64,000 nucleotides of DNA from Pseudomonadota bacterium. GTDB taxonomy: Bacteria; Pseudomonadota; Gammaproteobacteria; Burkholderiales; Burkholderiaceae_C. Every line of letters starts with the position of its first letter. The first letter of the stretch is position 1. A model generated the notes under the pieces. It was given only the letters and a program-made list of their open reading frames with translations. It searched no databases and was not told the origin of the DNA. Where the stretch lies: NCBI GenBank assembly GCA_021815805.1, contig JAKAZQ010000001.1, forward strand, positions 198,998 to 262,997, given 5' to 3'. The translations under genes were made by a program, and so were the position numbers. Below, one piece after another: positions 48,866-57,946 of this stretch.

Positions 48866-49774
48866 TCAGCGCGTCTGCGTCCACCAGCGCGCGTCGAACT
48901 TGCCCTGCAACCAGTCGACCAGTTGCTTGACCTTCGCCGGCACCAGGTTGGGGGACGGGTAGACGGCGTGGATCTCCTGCGACGGCAGCGACCATTGCTC
49001 GAGCAGCGCCAGCAACTGGCCCTTGCGCACGTCGGCGTTGGCCACGTACCACGGCAGGATGGCCACGCCCATGCCGTCGCGCGCGGCCGCCAGCAGCGTG
49101 GACAGGCTGTTCGAGCGCAGGCGCCCCGCCACCGCGACCACCGCCGCCTGGTGATTCGGCCCCGAGAAATGCCAGCGCGCGTCGCCCTGCACCGAGCTGT
49201 AGACCAGCGCCTCGTGGCGCGACAGCTCGTCGGGATGCGCGGGCGCGCCGCGCTGCTCGAGGTAGCGCGGCGACGCCACCACCACCCACGGGTTGATGCC
49301 GAGGTAGCGCGCCCCCAGCGTGGAATCGGCGAGCCGGCCCATGCGCAGCGCCACGTCGACCCCCTGCTCGACCAGGTCGACATAGCGGTCGTCGACCGAC
49401 AGGTCGACCTGCAAGTGCGGATTGCCGTGCATGAACTGCATGAGCAGCGGCGCCAGCACGCGCCGCCCGAAGCCCACCGACGTGCTCACGCGCAGGCCGC
49501 CCTGCACCTGCGACTGCAGCAGCGCAGCCACGCTCTGCGCCTCCTCGGCGTGGTGCGCGATGAGCCGGCACTTGTCGTAGTACAGCAGCCCGATCTCGGT
49601 CGGCGAAACGCCGTGGGTCGAGCGGTGCAGCAGACGCGCGCCGAGCCTGCGCTCCATCTGCGCGATCTGCTTGGTCGCCGCGGGCTGGCCGATGCCGAGC
49701 TCGGCGGCGGCGCGGCTGAACGAGCCGAGATCGACCACGCGGATGAACAGACGGACGTCCTGCATGCGTTCCAT
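48866..49774 (-). CDS. LysR family regulator between the glycolate and glyoxylate operons
   Basis: A 302-residue LysR regulator. Helix-turn-helix at residues 15-65 (FIRVVDLGSFSRAAAELGIG, TKQIAQMERRLGARLLHRST). Ligand domain with VDVALRMGRLADSTLGAR and ILPWYVANADVRKGQLLALL, typical of the CrgA subgroup. It lies between glcDEF (same strand, 94 bases away) and the divergent gcl operon (159 bases), so it probably controls one or both in response to glycolate or glyoxylate (inference). The ATG at 49774 is used. MQDVRLF three codons later is an alternative. Confidence 0.9.
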   Translation of the reverse strand: MERMQDVRLFIRVVDLGSFSRAAAELGIGQPAATKQIAQMERRLGARLLHRSTHGVSPTEIGLLYYDKCRLIAHHAEEAQSVAALLQSQVQGGLRVSTSVGFGRRVLAPLLMQFMHGNPHLQVDLSVDDRYVDLVEQGVDVALRMGRLADSTLGARYLGINPWVVVASPRYLEQRGAPAHPDELSRHEALVYSSVQGDARWHFSGPNHQAAVVAVAGRLRSNSLSTLLAAARDGMGVAILPWYVANADVRKGQLLALLEQWSLPSQEIHAVYPSPNLVPAKVKQLVDWLQGKFDARWWTQTR

Positions 49775-49810
49775 GGGCACCAGTAGGCCACAGCGGTGCC
49801 AGGCTTGTCC

Positions 49811-49825
49811 ATTCCCGCAAGGAAT
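49811..49825. promoter_or_regulatory. LysR-box-like palindrome in the LysR/gcl divergent region
   Basis: ATTCC-CGCAA-GGAAT is a perfect inverted repeat with the T-N11-A geometry of LysR recognition sites. It lies 37 bases from the LysR start and about 110 bases from the gcl start, so it fits both autoregulation and activation of gcl. Confidence 0.6.
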
Positions 49826-49933
49826 AAAGCATATGCCGGCGGCAGGCCTTCCGCGCTCCGGCGGGGCTGGCAAGAATCCGGCTCATGGCCGTGCAGCATG
49901 CGGCCGGGCGCATGGATTCCAGGAGACACGACC

Positions 49934-51730
49934 ATGGCAAGGATGAAAGCCGCCCAGGCGGCCGTGCTGGTGATGGAGCGCGAGGGCGTGCAGCAGGCCT
50001 TCGGCGTGCCGGGAGCGGCGATCAACCCGCTGTACGCGGCGTTGCGCGAGCGCCAGTCGATCGCCCATGTGCTGGCGCGCCACGTCGAGGCCGCCTCGCA
50101 CATGGCCGAGGGCTACACCCGGGCACGCGCCGGCAACATCGGCGTGTGCATCGGCACCTCGGGGCCCGCCGGTACCGACATGATCACCGGGCTGTATTCG
50201 GCCGGCGCCGACAGCATCCCGATCCTGTGCATCACCGGGCAGGCGCCGCGCGCGCGCCTGCACAAGGAGGATTTCCAGGCCGTGGACATCGAGTCCATCG
50301 CCAGGCCGGTGACCAAGTGGGCGGTCACCGTGCGCGAACCGGCCCAGGTGCCCGGAGTGTTCCAGCAGGCCTTCCACGTGATGCGCTCGGGGCGTCCGGG
50401 CCCGGTGCTCATCGACCTGCCGTTCGACGTGCAGATGGCCGAGATCGAGTTCGACATCGACACCTACGAGCCGCTGCCGGTGTACCGGCCGGCGGCGTCG
50501 CGGCGCCAGATCGACAAGGCGCTGGACATGCTCATGCAGGCGCAAAGACCGGTGATCGTCGCCGGCGGCGGCATCATCAACGCCGACGCCTCCGGGCTGC
50601 TGGTGGAGTTCGCCGAGAGCATCGGCGTGCCGGTGATCCCGACCCTGATGGGCTGGGGCGCGATTCCCGACGACCACCCGCTGATGGCCGGCATGTGCGG
50701 GCTGCAGACCAGCCACCGCTACGGCAACGCCACCATGCTGGCCAGCGACTTCGTGCTGGGCATCGGCAACCGCTGGGCCAACCGCCACACCGGGTCGGTG
50801 GACGTGTACACGCGCGGGCGCCGCTTCGTGCACGTGGACATCGAGCCCACGCAGATCGGCCGGGTGTTCATGCCCGACTTCGGCATCGTCAGCGACGCGC
50901 GCGCGGCGCTCGAGCTGTTCGTGCAGGCGGCGCGCGAGCGCGCCAGCGCCGGCCGGCTGAAGGATTTCGGCGCGTGGGCCGCGCGCTGCGCCGAGCGCAA
51001 GCGCCTGATGCACCGCAAGTCCGACCACGACGACCAGCCCATCAAGCCCATGCGCGTGTACCAGGAGATGAACCAGGCTTTCGGCCGGGACACCACGTAC
51101 GTGTCGACCATCGGGTTGTCGCAGATCGCCGGGGCGCAATTCCTGCATGTGTACGGTCCGCGTCGATGGATCAACTGCGGCCAGGCCGGGCCGCTGGGAT
51201 GGACCATCCCGGCCGCGCTGGGCGTGGTCGCCGCCGATCCGACGCGCGACGTGGTCGCGCTGTCCGGGGACTACGATTTCCAGTTCCTGATCGAGGAGCT
51301 CGCGGTCGGAGCGCAGTTCCGCCTGCCCTACGTGCACGTGCTGGTGAACAACAGCTACCTCGGCCTGATCCGGCAGGCGCAGCGCAATTTCGACATGGAC
51401 TACTGCGTGCAGCTGGGCTTCGACAACCAGAACCTGCCGGTCGACGACAGCGGGCTGCGCGGCTACGGCGTCGACCACGTCGCGGTGGCCGAGGGCCTGG
51501 GCTGCAAGGCGCTGCGCGTGAGCGACCCGGCGCGCATCGGCCCGGCGCTGCGCCAGGCCCGCGAGCTGGCGCGCGAACACCGCGTGCCGGTGGTGGTGGA
51601 GGTCATCCTGGAACGCGTGACCAACATCGCCATGGGCACCGAGATCGACAATGTGGTGGAGTTCGAGGCCATCGACTGCCGCCACCCGCAGGGCCACGCC
51701 GGACTGGAGCAGGCCGGCCTGCTGGACTGA
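49934..51730 (+). CDS. gcl: Glyoxylate carboligase (tartronate-semialdehyde synthase)
   Basis: A 598-residue ThDP enzyme that joins two glyoxylates to tartronate semialdehyde with CO2 release. The position normally held by the catalytic glutamate of ThDP enzymes is Val ([18 protein letters not shown], residue about 51), a diagnostic feature of Gcl. The ThDP/Mg motif is [20 protein letters not shown] with [25 protein letters not shown] is a good ribosome binding region. It is the first gene of gcl-hyi-glxR-ttuD, and hyi follows after 26 bases. Confidence 0.97.
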   Translation: MARMKAAQAAVLVMEREGVQQAFGVPGAAINPLYAALRERQSIAHVLARHVEAASHMAEGYTRARAGNIGVCIGTSGPAGTDMITGLYSAGADSIPILCITGQAPRARLHKEDFQAVDIESIARPVTKWAVTVREPAQVPGVFQQAFHVMRSGRPGPVLIDLPFDVQMAEIEFDIDTYEPLPVYRPAASRRQIDKALDMLMQAQRPVIVAGGGIINADASGLLVEFAESIGVPVIPTLMGWGAIPDDHPLMAGMCGLQTSHRYGNATMLASDFVLGIGNRWANRHTGSVDVYTRGRRFVHVDIEPTQIGRVFMPDFGIVSDARAALELFVQAARERASAGRLKDFGAWAARCAERKRLMHRKSDHDDQPIKPMRVYQEMNQAFGRDTTYVSTIGLSQIAGAQFLHVYGPRRWINCGQAGPLGWTIPAALGVVAADPTRDVVALSGDYDFQFLIEELAVGAQFRLPYVHVLVNNSYLGLIRQAQRNFDMDYCVQLGFDNQNLPVDDSGLRGYGVDHVAVAEGLGCKALRVSDPARIGPALRQARELAREHRVPVVVEVILERVTNIAMGTEIDNVVEFEAIDCRHPQGHAGLEQAGLLD

Positions 51731-51756
51731 CAACCCCACGACAAGGAGACCGCGCG

Positions 51757-52536
51757 ATGCCGCGATTCGCCGCCAACCTCAGCATGCTGTTCACCGAAGT
51801 GCCGTTTCTCGAGCGCTTCGAACGCGCCGCCGCCGCCGGCTTCCGTGCGGTGGAGTTCCTGTTCCCGTACGCGTGGCCGGCCGCGCGCATCCGCGAGCAG
51901 CTCGACCGCCACGGGCTGCAGCTGGTGCTGCACAACCTGCCGGCGGGCGACTGGGAGGCCGGCGAGCGCGGCATCGCCTGCCTGCCCGAGCGCGTCGACG
52001 AATTCCGCGCCGGCGTGGCCACCGCGCTGCAGTACGCCGCGGTGCTGGGCGTGGGCCAGCTCAACTGCCTGGCCGGCAAGGCCCCGGCCGGCGTCGATCC
52101 GGCGCGGCTGCGCGCCACGCTGGTCGACAACCTGCGCTTCGCCGCCGCCGCGCTCGACAAGGCCGGCCTGAAGCTGCTGGTCGAGCCGATCAACACCTTC
52201 GACATTCCCGGGTTCCTCGTGCACCGCACGCAGCAGGCGCTGGAACTGCTCGACGAGGTCGGCGCCGCCAACGCCTTCGTGCAATACGACATCTACCACG
52301 CCCAGCGCATGGAGGGCGAACTGGCGGCGACGCTGCAGCGGCACCTGGCGCGCATCGCCCATGTGCAGCTGGCCGACAACCCCGGGCGCAACGAGCCGGG
52401 AACCGGCGAGATCAACTACCCGTTCCTGTTCGCCCACCTGGATCGCCTGGGCTACCAGGGCTGGATCGGCTGCGAGTACCGGCCGGCGGCCGGCACCGAG
52501 GCCGGCCTGGGCTGGCTCGCCGCGCTGCGCGCATGA
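51757..52536 (+). CDS. hyi: Hydroxypyruvate isomerase
   Basis: A 259-residue TIM-barrel isomerase interconverting hydroxypyruvate and tartronate semialdehyde. Typical stretches are FAANLSMLFTEVPFLERFER, LVEPINTFDIPGFLV (metal-binding Glu), QYDIYHAQRMEGEL and HVQLADNPGRNEPGTGEINY. The length is that of E. coli Hyi (258). ACAAGGAGA provides a strong ribosome binding site. It sits between gcl and glxR in the usual order. Confidence 0.96.
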   Translation: MPRFAANLSMLFTEVPFLERFERAAAAGFRAVEFLFPYAWPAARIREQLDRHGLQLVLHNLPAGDWEAGERGIACLPERVDEFRAGVATALQYAAVLGVGQLNCLAGKAPAGVDPARLRATLVDNLRFAAAALDKAGLKLLVEPINTFDIPGFLVHRTQQALELLDEVGAANAFVQYDIYHAQRMEGELAATLQRHLARIAHVQLADNPGRNEPGTGEINYPFLFAHLDRLGYQGWIGCEYRPAAGTEAGLGWLAALRA

Positions 52537-52567
52537 CACCACACGACATCCCACGGAGATTTCGCAG

Positions 52568-53491
52568 ATGAACACCGCCACCCCCTCCCCGCAAAAGCTC
52601 GGCTTCATCGGCCTGGGCGTCATGGGCGCGCCGATGGCCGGCCACCTGGTGGCCGCCGGGCACCAGGTGTTCGTGCACACGCGCAGCGCGATTCCGGCGG
52701 CCCTCGCCGACAGCCGCGCGCGGCCTTGCGACAGCGCCGCCGCGGTGGCGCGACAGGCCGACGTGGTGTTCGTCATGGTGCCCGACACGCCGGACGTGGA
52801 GCGCGTGCTGTTCGGCGCCGGCGGCGTGGCCGAGGGCCTGCAGCCCGGCAAGGTGGTGGTCGACATGAGTTCGATCTCGCCGATTGCCACCAAGGAGTTC
52901 GCCGCGCGCATCAACGCGCTGGGATGCGAGTACCTCGACGCGCCCGTGTCCGGCGGCGAGATCGGCGCGCGCAATGCCACGCTGTCGATCATGGTCGGCG
53001 GCGCGCAGTCCGCGTTCGAGCGCGTCAGGCCGCTGTTCGAGCTCATGGGCCGCAACATCACGCGGGTCGGCGGCAACGGCGACGGGCAGACCGCCAAGGT
53101 CGCCAACCAGATCATCGTGGCGCTGAACATCGAGGCCGTGTCGGAGGCCTTGCTGTTCGCCGCGCGCGCCGGCGCCGACCCGGAGCGCGTGCGCGGCGCG
53201 CTGATGGGCGGCTTCGCGTCGTCGAAGGTCCTGGAAGTCCACGGCGAACGCATGATCCGTCGCAGCTTCGACCCGGGCTTTCGCATCGAACTGCACCAGA
53301 AGGACCTGAACCTGGCGCTGTCGAGCGCGCGCGCGCTCGGCGTGTCGCTGCCCAACACCGCCACCGCGCAGGAACTGTTCAACGCCTGCACGGCGCACGG
53401 CGGCAAGGCGTGGGATCATTCGGCCATGGTGCGCGCACTGGAGAAGCTGGCCGACTTCGAGATCGGCCAGACGCCGCCCGCCCAGGCCTGA
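52568..53491 (+). CDS. glxR: 2-hydroxy-3-oxopropionate (tartronate semialdehyde) reductase
   Basis: A 307-residue beta-hydroxyacid dehydrogenase reducing tartronate semialdehyde to D-glycerate with NAD(P)H. The cofactor motif is GFIGLGVMGAPMAGHL (about residue 12), the substrate motif is DAPVSGGEIGARNATLSIMV (about 124), and the catalytic lysine is in GQTAKVANQIIVALN (about 174). A GGAGATTTCGCAG leader precedes the ATG. It lies 31 bases after hyi and 13 bases before ttuD. Confidence 0.96.
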   Translation: MNTATPSPQKLGFIGLGVMGAPMAGHLVAAGHQVFVHTRSAIPAALADSRARPCDSAAAVARQADVVFVMVPDTPDVERVLFGAGGVAEGLQPGKVVVDMSSISPIATKEFAARINALGCEYLDAPVSGGEIGARNATLSIMVGGAQSAFERVRPLFELMGRNITRVGGNGDGQTAKVANQIIVALNIEAVSEALLFAARAGADPERVRGALMGGFASSKVLEVHGERMIRRSFDPGFRIELHQKDLNLALSSARALGVSLPNTATAQELFNACTAHGGKAWDHSAMVRALEKLADFEIGQTPPAQA

Positions 53492-53504
53492 CACGAGACC
53501 CCCG

Positions 53505-54818
53505 ATGCCCAGCGAAAGCGCGCCGCGTGACGGCGAGGATCCGGCGGCGCTGCTGCGCCGCATGTTCGATGCCGCAGTGGCCAGCGCGCAGCCGGCGCTG
53601 TGCGTGCCGCCGCACCTGCCGGCGCCGCCGCGCGGACGCCTGCTGGTGATCGGCGCCGGCAAGGCCTCGGCGGCGATGGCGCAGGCGGTCGAGGCGCACT
53701 GGCCGGGGCCGTTGCACGGGCTCGTGGTCACGCGCTACGGCTACGCCGCGCCGTGCCGGCAGATCGAGATCGTCGAGGCGGCGCACCCGGTGCCGGACGA
53801 GGCCGGGCTGCGCGCGGCGCAGCGCATGCTCGGGCTGGTTCGCGGGCTCGGGCCCGACGACCTCGTGCTGTGCCTGATCTCCGGCGGCGGCTCGGCGCTG
53901 CTGCCGCTGCCGCTGCCGGGGCTGGGCCTGGCCGACGAGCAGGCGGTGAACCGCGAGTTGCTGCGCTGCGGCGCCAGCATCGACGAGATGAACTGCGTGC
54001 GCCGCCACCTGTCGGCGATCAAGGGCGGGCGCCTGGCCGCCGCCTGCCACCCGGCGCGCGTGCTGACGCTGGCGATCTCCGACGTGCCCGGCGACGCCCC
54101 CGGAGACATCGCTTCGGGGCCGACCGTGGGCGACCCCACGACCTGCGCCGACGCGCTGGCCATCGTGCGGCGCCACGGCGTGCGCCTGCCGGCGGCGGCG
54201 CTCGAACTGCTGGAAAGCGGCGCCGGCGAGTCGGTCAAGCCCGGCGATCCGCGCCTGGCCGGCGCCGAGTTCCGCCTCGTGGCCACGCCGCGCATGGCGC
54301 TGCAGGCCGCCGCGCAGGTGGCGCGCGACGCCGGCTACGCCGTGCATCTGCTGGGCGACGCGCTGGAGGGCGAGGCGCGCGACGTCGGCAAGCTGATGGC
54401 GGGCATCGCGCAGCACGTGGCGCGCCACGGCGAACCGTTCGCGCCGCCCTGCGTGCTGCTGTCCGGCGGCGAGACCACGGTGACCGTGCGCGGCCAGGGG
54501 CGCGGCGGGCGCAACGTGGAATTCCTGCTGGCGCTGGGCCTGGGGCTGCGCGCCGAGCCCGGCGTCTGGGCGCTGGCCGGCGACACCGACGGCGTCGACG
54601 GCGCCGAGGACATCGCCGGCGCGGTGCTGCGCCCGGACACCCTGCAGCGCGCACGCGCCGCCGGACTGCGCCCGGCGGACAGCCTGGCCGACAACGACGG
54701 CCACGGCTTTTTCGGCGCGCTGGGCGACTCCGTGGTGACCGGACCGACGCAGACCAACGTCAACGACTTTCGCGCCGTGCTCGTGCAGGCGCGCGCGACG
54801 CCGCCGCGGCCGGCCTGA
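53505..54818 (+). CDS. ttuD: Glycerate 2-kinase (MOFRL family)
   Basis: A 437-residue type II glycerate kinase producing 2-phosphoglycerate. The N-terminal DUF4147 domain has LLVIGAGKASAAMAQAVEAH, LCLISGGGSALLPLPLPG and RHLSAIKGGRLAAACHPA. The C-terminal MOFRL domain has LLSGGETTVTVRGQGRGGRN and WALAGDTDGVDGAEDIAGAV. It completes glycolate assimilation into lower glycolysis. The ATG at 53505 is 13 bases after glxR, so it is in the same operon. Confidence 0.95.
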   Translation: MPSESAPRDGEDPAALLRRMFDAAVASAQPALCVPPHLPAPPRGRLLVIGAGKASAAMAQAVEAHWPGPLHGLVVTRYGYAAPCRQIEIVEAAHPVPDEAGLRAAQRMLGLVRGLGPDDLVLCLISGGGSALLPLPLPGLGLADEQAVNRELLRCGASIDEMNCVRRHLSAIKGGRLAAACHPARVLTLAISDVPGDAPGDIASGPTVGDPTTCADALAIVRRHGVRLPAAALELLESGAGESVKPGDPRLAGAEFRLVATPRMALQAAAQVARDAGYAVHLLGDALEGEARDVGKLMAGIAQHVARHGEPFAPPCVLLSGGETTVTVRGQGRGGRNVEFLLALGLGLRAEPGVWALAGDTDGVDGAEDIAGAVLRPDTLQRARAAGLRPADSLADNDGHGFFGALGDSVVTGPTQTNVNDFRAVLVQARATPPRPA

Positions 54819-54867
54819 GCGTCGTGCCTGAGCGCCGCGCGCGGGCGCGGCGCATTACCATACGGGC

Positions 54868-55374
54868 ATGAACGCCGACGAACTCCGTGCCTTGCAGGCA
54901 CCGATCAAGGAGCGCTACCGCGAGCAACCGGACAGCGCGCGCATCACGTTGCAGGCCGAGGGCCGCGTCGGCGAAGGCGTGACCTGCAGCGTCGACACCG
55001 CACGCGCGCTGGTGCAGGCCGGCCTGCATCCGGGCACCGGCGGCGACGGCCTGTCGGTGTGCTCGGGCGACATGCTGCTGCAGGCGCTGGTGGCGTGCGC
55101 CGGCGTCACGCTAGCGGCGGTGGCCACGGCGCTGGGCATCACGCTGCGCGATGCGCGGGTGCGCGCCGAGGGCGACGTCGATTTCCGCGGCACGCTGGGC
55201 GTGGACAAGCAGGCCTCGGTGGGCGTCGAAGCCATCCGCCTCGAGTTCCTGCTGGACACCGACGCCGACGACGCGCAGGTGGCCACGCTGGTGCGCCTGA
55301 CCGAGCGCTATTGCGTGGTCTGGCAGACCCTGTCCGGCACACCGCGCCTGAGCAGCAGCACGCGCCGCGCCTGA
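54868..55374 (+). CDS. OsmC family protein
   Basis: A 168-residue OsmC/Ohr-fold protein. The two redox-cysteine regions appear as LSVCSGDMLLQALVACAGVT (about residues 66-80) followed by the helix LAAVATALGI. The C-terminus has the family's beta segment. Such proteins reduce organic hydroperoxides or act as uncharacterised thiol proteins. This one is the generic OsmC type rather than clear Ohr. It lies 49 bases after ttuD on the same strand and is probably not functionally linked. Confidence 0.86.
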   Translation: MNADELRALQAPIKERYREQPDSARITLQAEGRVGEGVTCSVDTARALVQAGLHPGTGGDGLSVCSGDMLLQALVACAGVTLAAVATALGITLRDARVRAEGDVDFRGTLGVDKQASVGVEAIRLEFLLDTDADDAQVATLVRLTERYCVVWQTLSGTPRLSSSTRRA

Positions 55375-55443
55375 ATCCACACACGGCGTGCGGGCCGTTG
55401 CGCGCGCCGGCACAATGGCGGGCCTTGCCACGTGCCCGCCATC

Positions 55444-56364
55444 ATGGATTCACGCCTTCCCATCGACTCCCGCGCCACCGCGCTGATGACCCTGCTGTGC
55501 CTGATCTGGGGCCTGCAGCAGGTGGCGCTGAAGGCCTTCGGCGGCGACATCTCGCCGCTGCTGCAGATCGGCCTGCGCTCGGGCATCGCCGCGCTGCTGG
55601 TGGGCCTGCTGATGCGCTGGCGGCGCCAGGCCTTCGTCTGGGACAGCTGGCGTGCCGGTACGCTGGCGGCCACGCTGTTCGCCGGCGAATACCTGCTGGT
55701 CGGGCAGGCGCTGCGCTACACCAGCGCGGCGCATACCGTGGTGTTCCTGTACACGGCGCCGATCTTCGCCGCGCTCGGCCTGCACCTGCGCCTGCCCGCC
55801 GAGCGTCTGTCGCGCATGCAATGGCTCGGCGTGGCGCTGGCCTTCGTCGGCGTGGCCGTCGCCTTCCTCGGGCCGGATGCCGCGCCGGGCGTCGGCCCGG
55901 CCAGCCTGGCCGGCGATGCGATGGCGCTGGGCGGCGGCGCCTGCTGGGGCGCCACCACGGTGACCATCCGGCTCAGCCGGCTGTCCACCACGCCACCGAC
56001 CATGACCCTGCTGTGGCAACTGCTCGGCGCCTTCCTGCTGCTGCTGCCGGCGTCGTGGCTGCTCGGCGAAGCCTCGATCCACCCGGGCACGCAGGCCTGG
56101 CTGGCGCTGGCCTTCCAGGCGCTGGTGGTGTCGTTCGCCAGTTTCCTCACCTGGTTCTGGCTGCTGCGCACCTACCTGGCGTCGCGCCTGGGCATTTTCT
56201 CGTTCATGACTCCGGTGTTCGGCGTGCTGTTCGGCGCGCTGCTGCTGCACGAGGCCCTGAGCCCACGCTTCATGCTCGGCGCGAGCCTGATGTTCGCCGG
56301 CATCCTGGTGGTGAGCCTGCACCGCAGGCTGGCCGGCTTCGGCGCGCGGCTGCGCGCAGGCTGA
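55444..56364 (+). CDS. DMT (EamA) family transporter
   Basis: A 306-residue membrane protein with ten predicted helices in two EamA repeats. The first begins ALMTLLCLIWGLQQVALKAF. The second begins LAGDAMALGGGACWGATTVT (about residue 158). These carriers export metabolites or amino acids, and the substrate is unknown. The ATG at 55444 (MDSRLPIDSRATALM) is chosen. A GTG 12 bases earlier is possible. Confidence 0.9.
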   Translation: MDSRLPIDSRATALMTLLCLIWGLQQVALKAFGGDISPLLQIGLRSGIAALLVGLLMRWRRQAFVWDSWRAGTLAATLFAGEYLLVGQALRYTSAAHTVVFLYTAPIFAALGLHLRLPAERLSRMQWLGVALAFVGVAVAFLGPDAAPGVGPASLAGDAMALGGGACWGATTVTIRLSRLSTTPPTMTLLWQLLGAFLLLLPASWLLGEASIHPGTQAWLALAFQALVVSFASFLTWFWLLRTYLASRLGIFSFMTPVFGVLFGALLLHEALSPRFMLGASLMFAGILVVSLHRRLAGFGARLRAG

Positions 56365-56437
56365 TCCGGCCGGCCTTGCCCTGGATCAAACCCGCCGGCG
56401 CGCCGCGGGCGTCTCATGGGACACGGAGGAAATTCCC

Positions 56438-56659
56438 GTGTCCGAAACCCCGCTGCGCCGCTTTCCGCTGCATCCCGCACACCCGGAACGCATCTGCTGG
56501 GGCTGCCACCGCTACTGCCCGGCCGACGCCATGCGCTGCGGCAACGGCTCCGAGCGCACCCAGCACCCGGCCGAGGTGCTCGGCGACGACTGGATGGACT
56601 TCGGGCTGGATGCGCAGCGCGCGGACGCCGCGCCGCCCGCGACTGAGCCCGCGGCCTGA
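56438..56659 (+). CDS. DUF3079 protein (small Cys-rich)
   Basis: A 73-residue protein matching DUF3079: FPLHPAHPERICWGCHRYCP followed by ADAMRCGNGSERTQHPAEVL and GDDWMDFG. Four conserved cysteines (CWGC, YC, RC) suggest a zinc site (inference). Function unknown. The start is a GTG at 56438 with GGAGGA 8 bases upstream. The C-terminal 15 residues are Ala/Pro-rich and run into a 13-bp tandem repeat that includes the stop codon. Confidence 0.85.
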   Translation: MSETPLRRFPLHPAHPERICWGCHRYCPADAMRCGNGSERTQHPAEVLGDDWMDFGLDAQRADAAPPATEPAA

Positions 56660-56707
56660 GCCCGCGACCTGAGCCCGCGACCTGAGCCCGCAACCTGAGC
56701 CAGCGAC
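56643..56707. repeat. Five tandem 13-bp repeats at the end of the DUF3079 gene
   Basis: Unit CTGAGCCCGCGAC occurs five times without spacing (positions 2 and 3 perfect, the others with one change each). The stop codon of the DUF3079 gene lies in the second unit. Because 13 is not a multiple of 3, each unit presents TGA in a new frame, so all three forward frames are closed within the array. The pilU stop follows 24 bases later on the other strand. Confidence 0.8.
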
Positions 56708-56730
56708 CGCGCGGCGCGTCGCCGCCGCGG

Positions 56731-57858
56731 TCAGAGGATCCTCAGGTCGTTGGTATCGACCTCGGCGCTTTGGCGTTTGCCGTGCAGCTTGATGGTCAGG
56801 CGCAGGTCGTTCATCGAGTCGGCGTTGCGCAACGCCTCCTCGTAGCTGATGCGCCCGGCCTCGAACAGATCGAACAGCGCCTGGTCGAAGGTCTGCATGC
56901 CGAGTTCGCGGGACTTCTTCATCACGTCCTTGATGTCCCCGACCTCGCCGTTGAGAACCTTCTCGGCGATCAGCGGGGAGTTGATCATGACCTCCACCGC
57001 GGCCACCCGCCCCTTGCCCTGCTCGAGGCGGATCAGACGCTGCGACACGATGGCCTTGAGGTTCAGCGACAGATCCATCAGCAGTTGCGCGCGTCGCTCC
57101 TCGGGGAAGAAGTTGATGATGCGATCGATCGCCTGGTTGGCATTGTTGGCGTGCAGCGTGGCCAGCGCCAGGTGCCCGGTCTCGGCGAAGGCGACGGCCT
57201 GGTCCATGGTCTCGCGGTCACGGATCTCGCCCATCAGGATCACGTCGGGAGCCTGGCGCAGCGTGTCCTTCAGGGCGTCGTCCCAGCCCAGCGAGTCGAT
57301 GCCGACTTCGCGCTGGTTGACGATGCAGTTCTTGTGCGGATGCAGGAACTCGATCGGATCCTCGATGGTGATGATGTGGCCCTGCGAGTTCTCGTTGCGC
57401 CAGTCGACCATCGCCGCCAGCGAGGTGCTCTTGCCGCTGCCGGTCGCGCCGACGAAGATGATCAGCCCGCGCTTGGTCATCGACAGATCCTTCAGCACGC
57501 CCGGCAACTGCAGGCCGTCGATGGTCGGGATCTCCAGCGGGATCTTGCGCGCCACCAGCGCCACGCTGCCGCGCTGCGTGAAGGCATTCGCGCGGAAGCG
57601 CCCGATGCCGGTGGGCGAAATGGCGAAGTTGACCGCCTTGCTGGCCTCGAAGTCGCGGCGCTGCTTGTCGTTCATCACCGCCATCGCCAGCGCCTGGGTG
57701 TGCTCCGGGGTCAGCGGGTGCACCGACAGCTTCTCCACATGGCCGTCGACCTTGATCGCCGGCGGGAAGCCGGCCGAGATGAACAGGTCGGAGCCGCCGC
57801 GCTTGACCATCAGCGCGAGCGAGCTGTGAATGAATTCGGTGGCTTGGGACTTTTCCAT
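56731..57858 (-). CDS. pilU: Type IV pilus retraction ATPase PilU
   Basis: A 375-residue secretion-ATPase-family motor. The Walker A is VGATGSGKSTSLAAMVDWRN (about residue 135), the Asp box is IITIEDPIEF, the Walker B is DVILMGEIRDRETMDQAVAF, and the His box is GHLALATLHANNANQA. The N-terminus MEKSQATEFIHSSLALMVKR and the length above 370 match PilU rather than PilT (about 345). PilU assists PilT in pilus retraction at the inner membrane. pilT, normally directly upstream, is not here. An NADH dehydrogenase gene takes that place, 88 bases away. Confidence 0.93.
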   Translation of the reverse strand: MEKSQATEFIHSSLALMVKRGGSDLFISAGFPPAIKVDGHVEKLSVHPLTPEHTQALAMAVMNDKQRRDFEASKAVNFAISPTGIGRFRANAFTQRGSVALVARKIPLEIPTIDGLQLPGVLKDLSMTKRGLIIFVGATGSGKSTSLAAMVDWRNENSQGHIITIEDPIEFLHPHKNCIVNQREVGIDSLGWDDALKDTLRQAPDVILMGEIRDRETMDQAVAFAETGHLALATLHANNANQAIDRIINFFPEERRAQLLMDLSLNLKAIVSQRLIRLEQGKGRVAAVEVMINSPLIAEKVLNGEVGDIKDVMKKSRELGMQTFDQALFDLFEAGRISYEEALRNADSMNDLRLTIKLHGKRQSAEVDTNDLRIL

Positions 57859-57946
57859 CGCGTGCGGGCGCGCGGGCGCATTCGGGAACGGAGCCTATGC
57901 TACGGCAGGAGTCGCTCCGGCGGAGCGACGCGCGGCGCTGCGCCGG

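Noticed and set aside
49783-49801. Another TGGCAC-type sigma-54 candidate, minus strand, before the LysR gene
   Set aside because: GG-N10-GC spacing holds, but the -12 element is TGGC instead of TTGC and the start would fall inside the LysR coding region.
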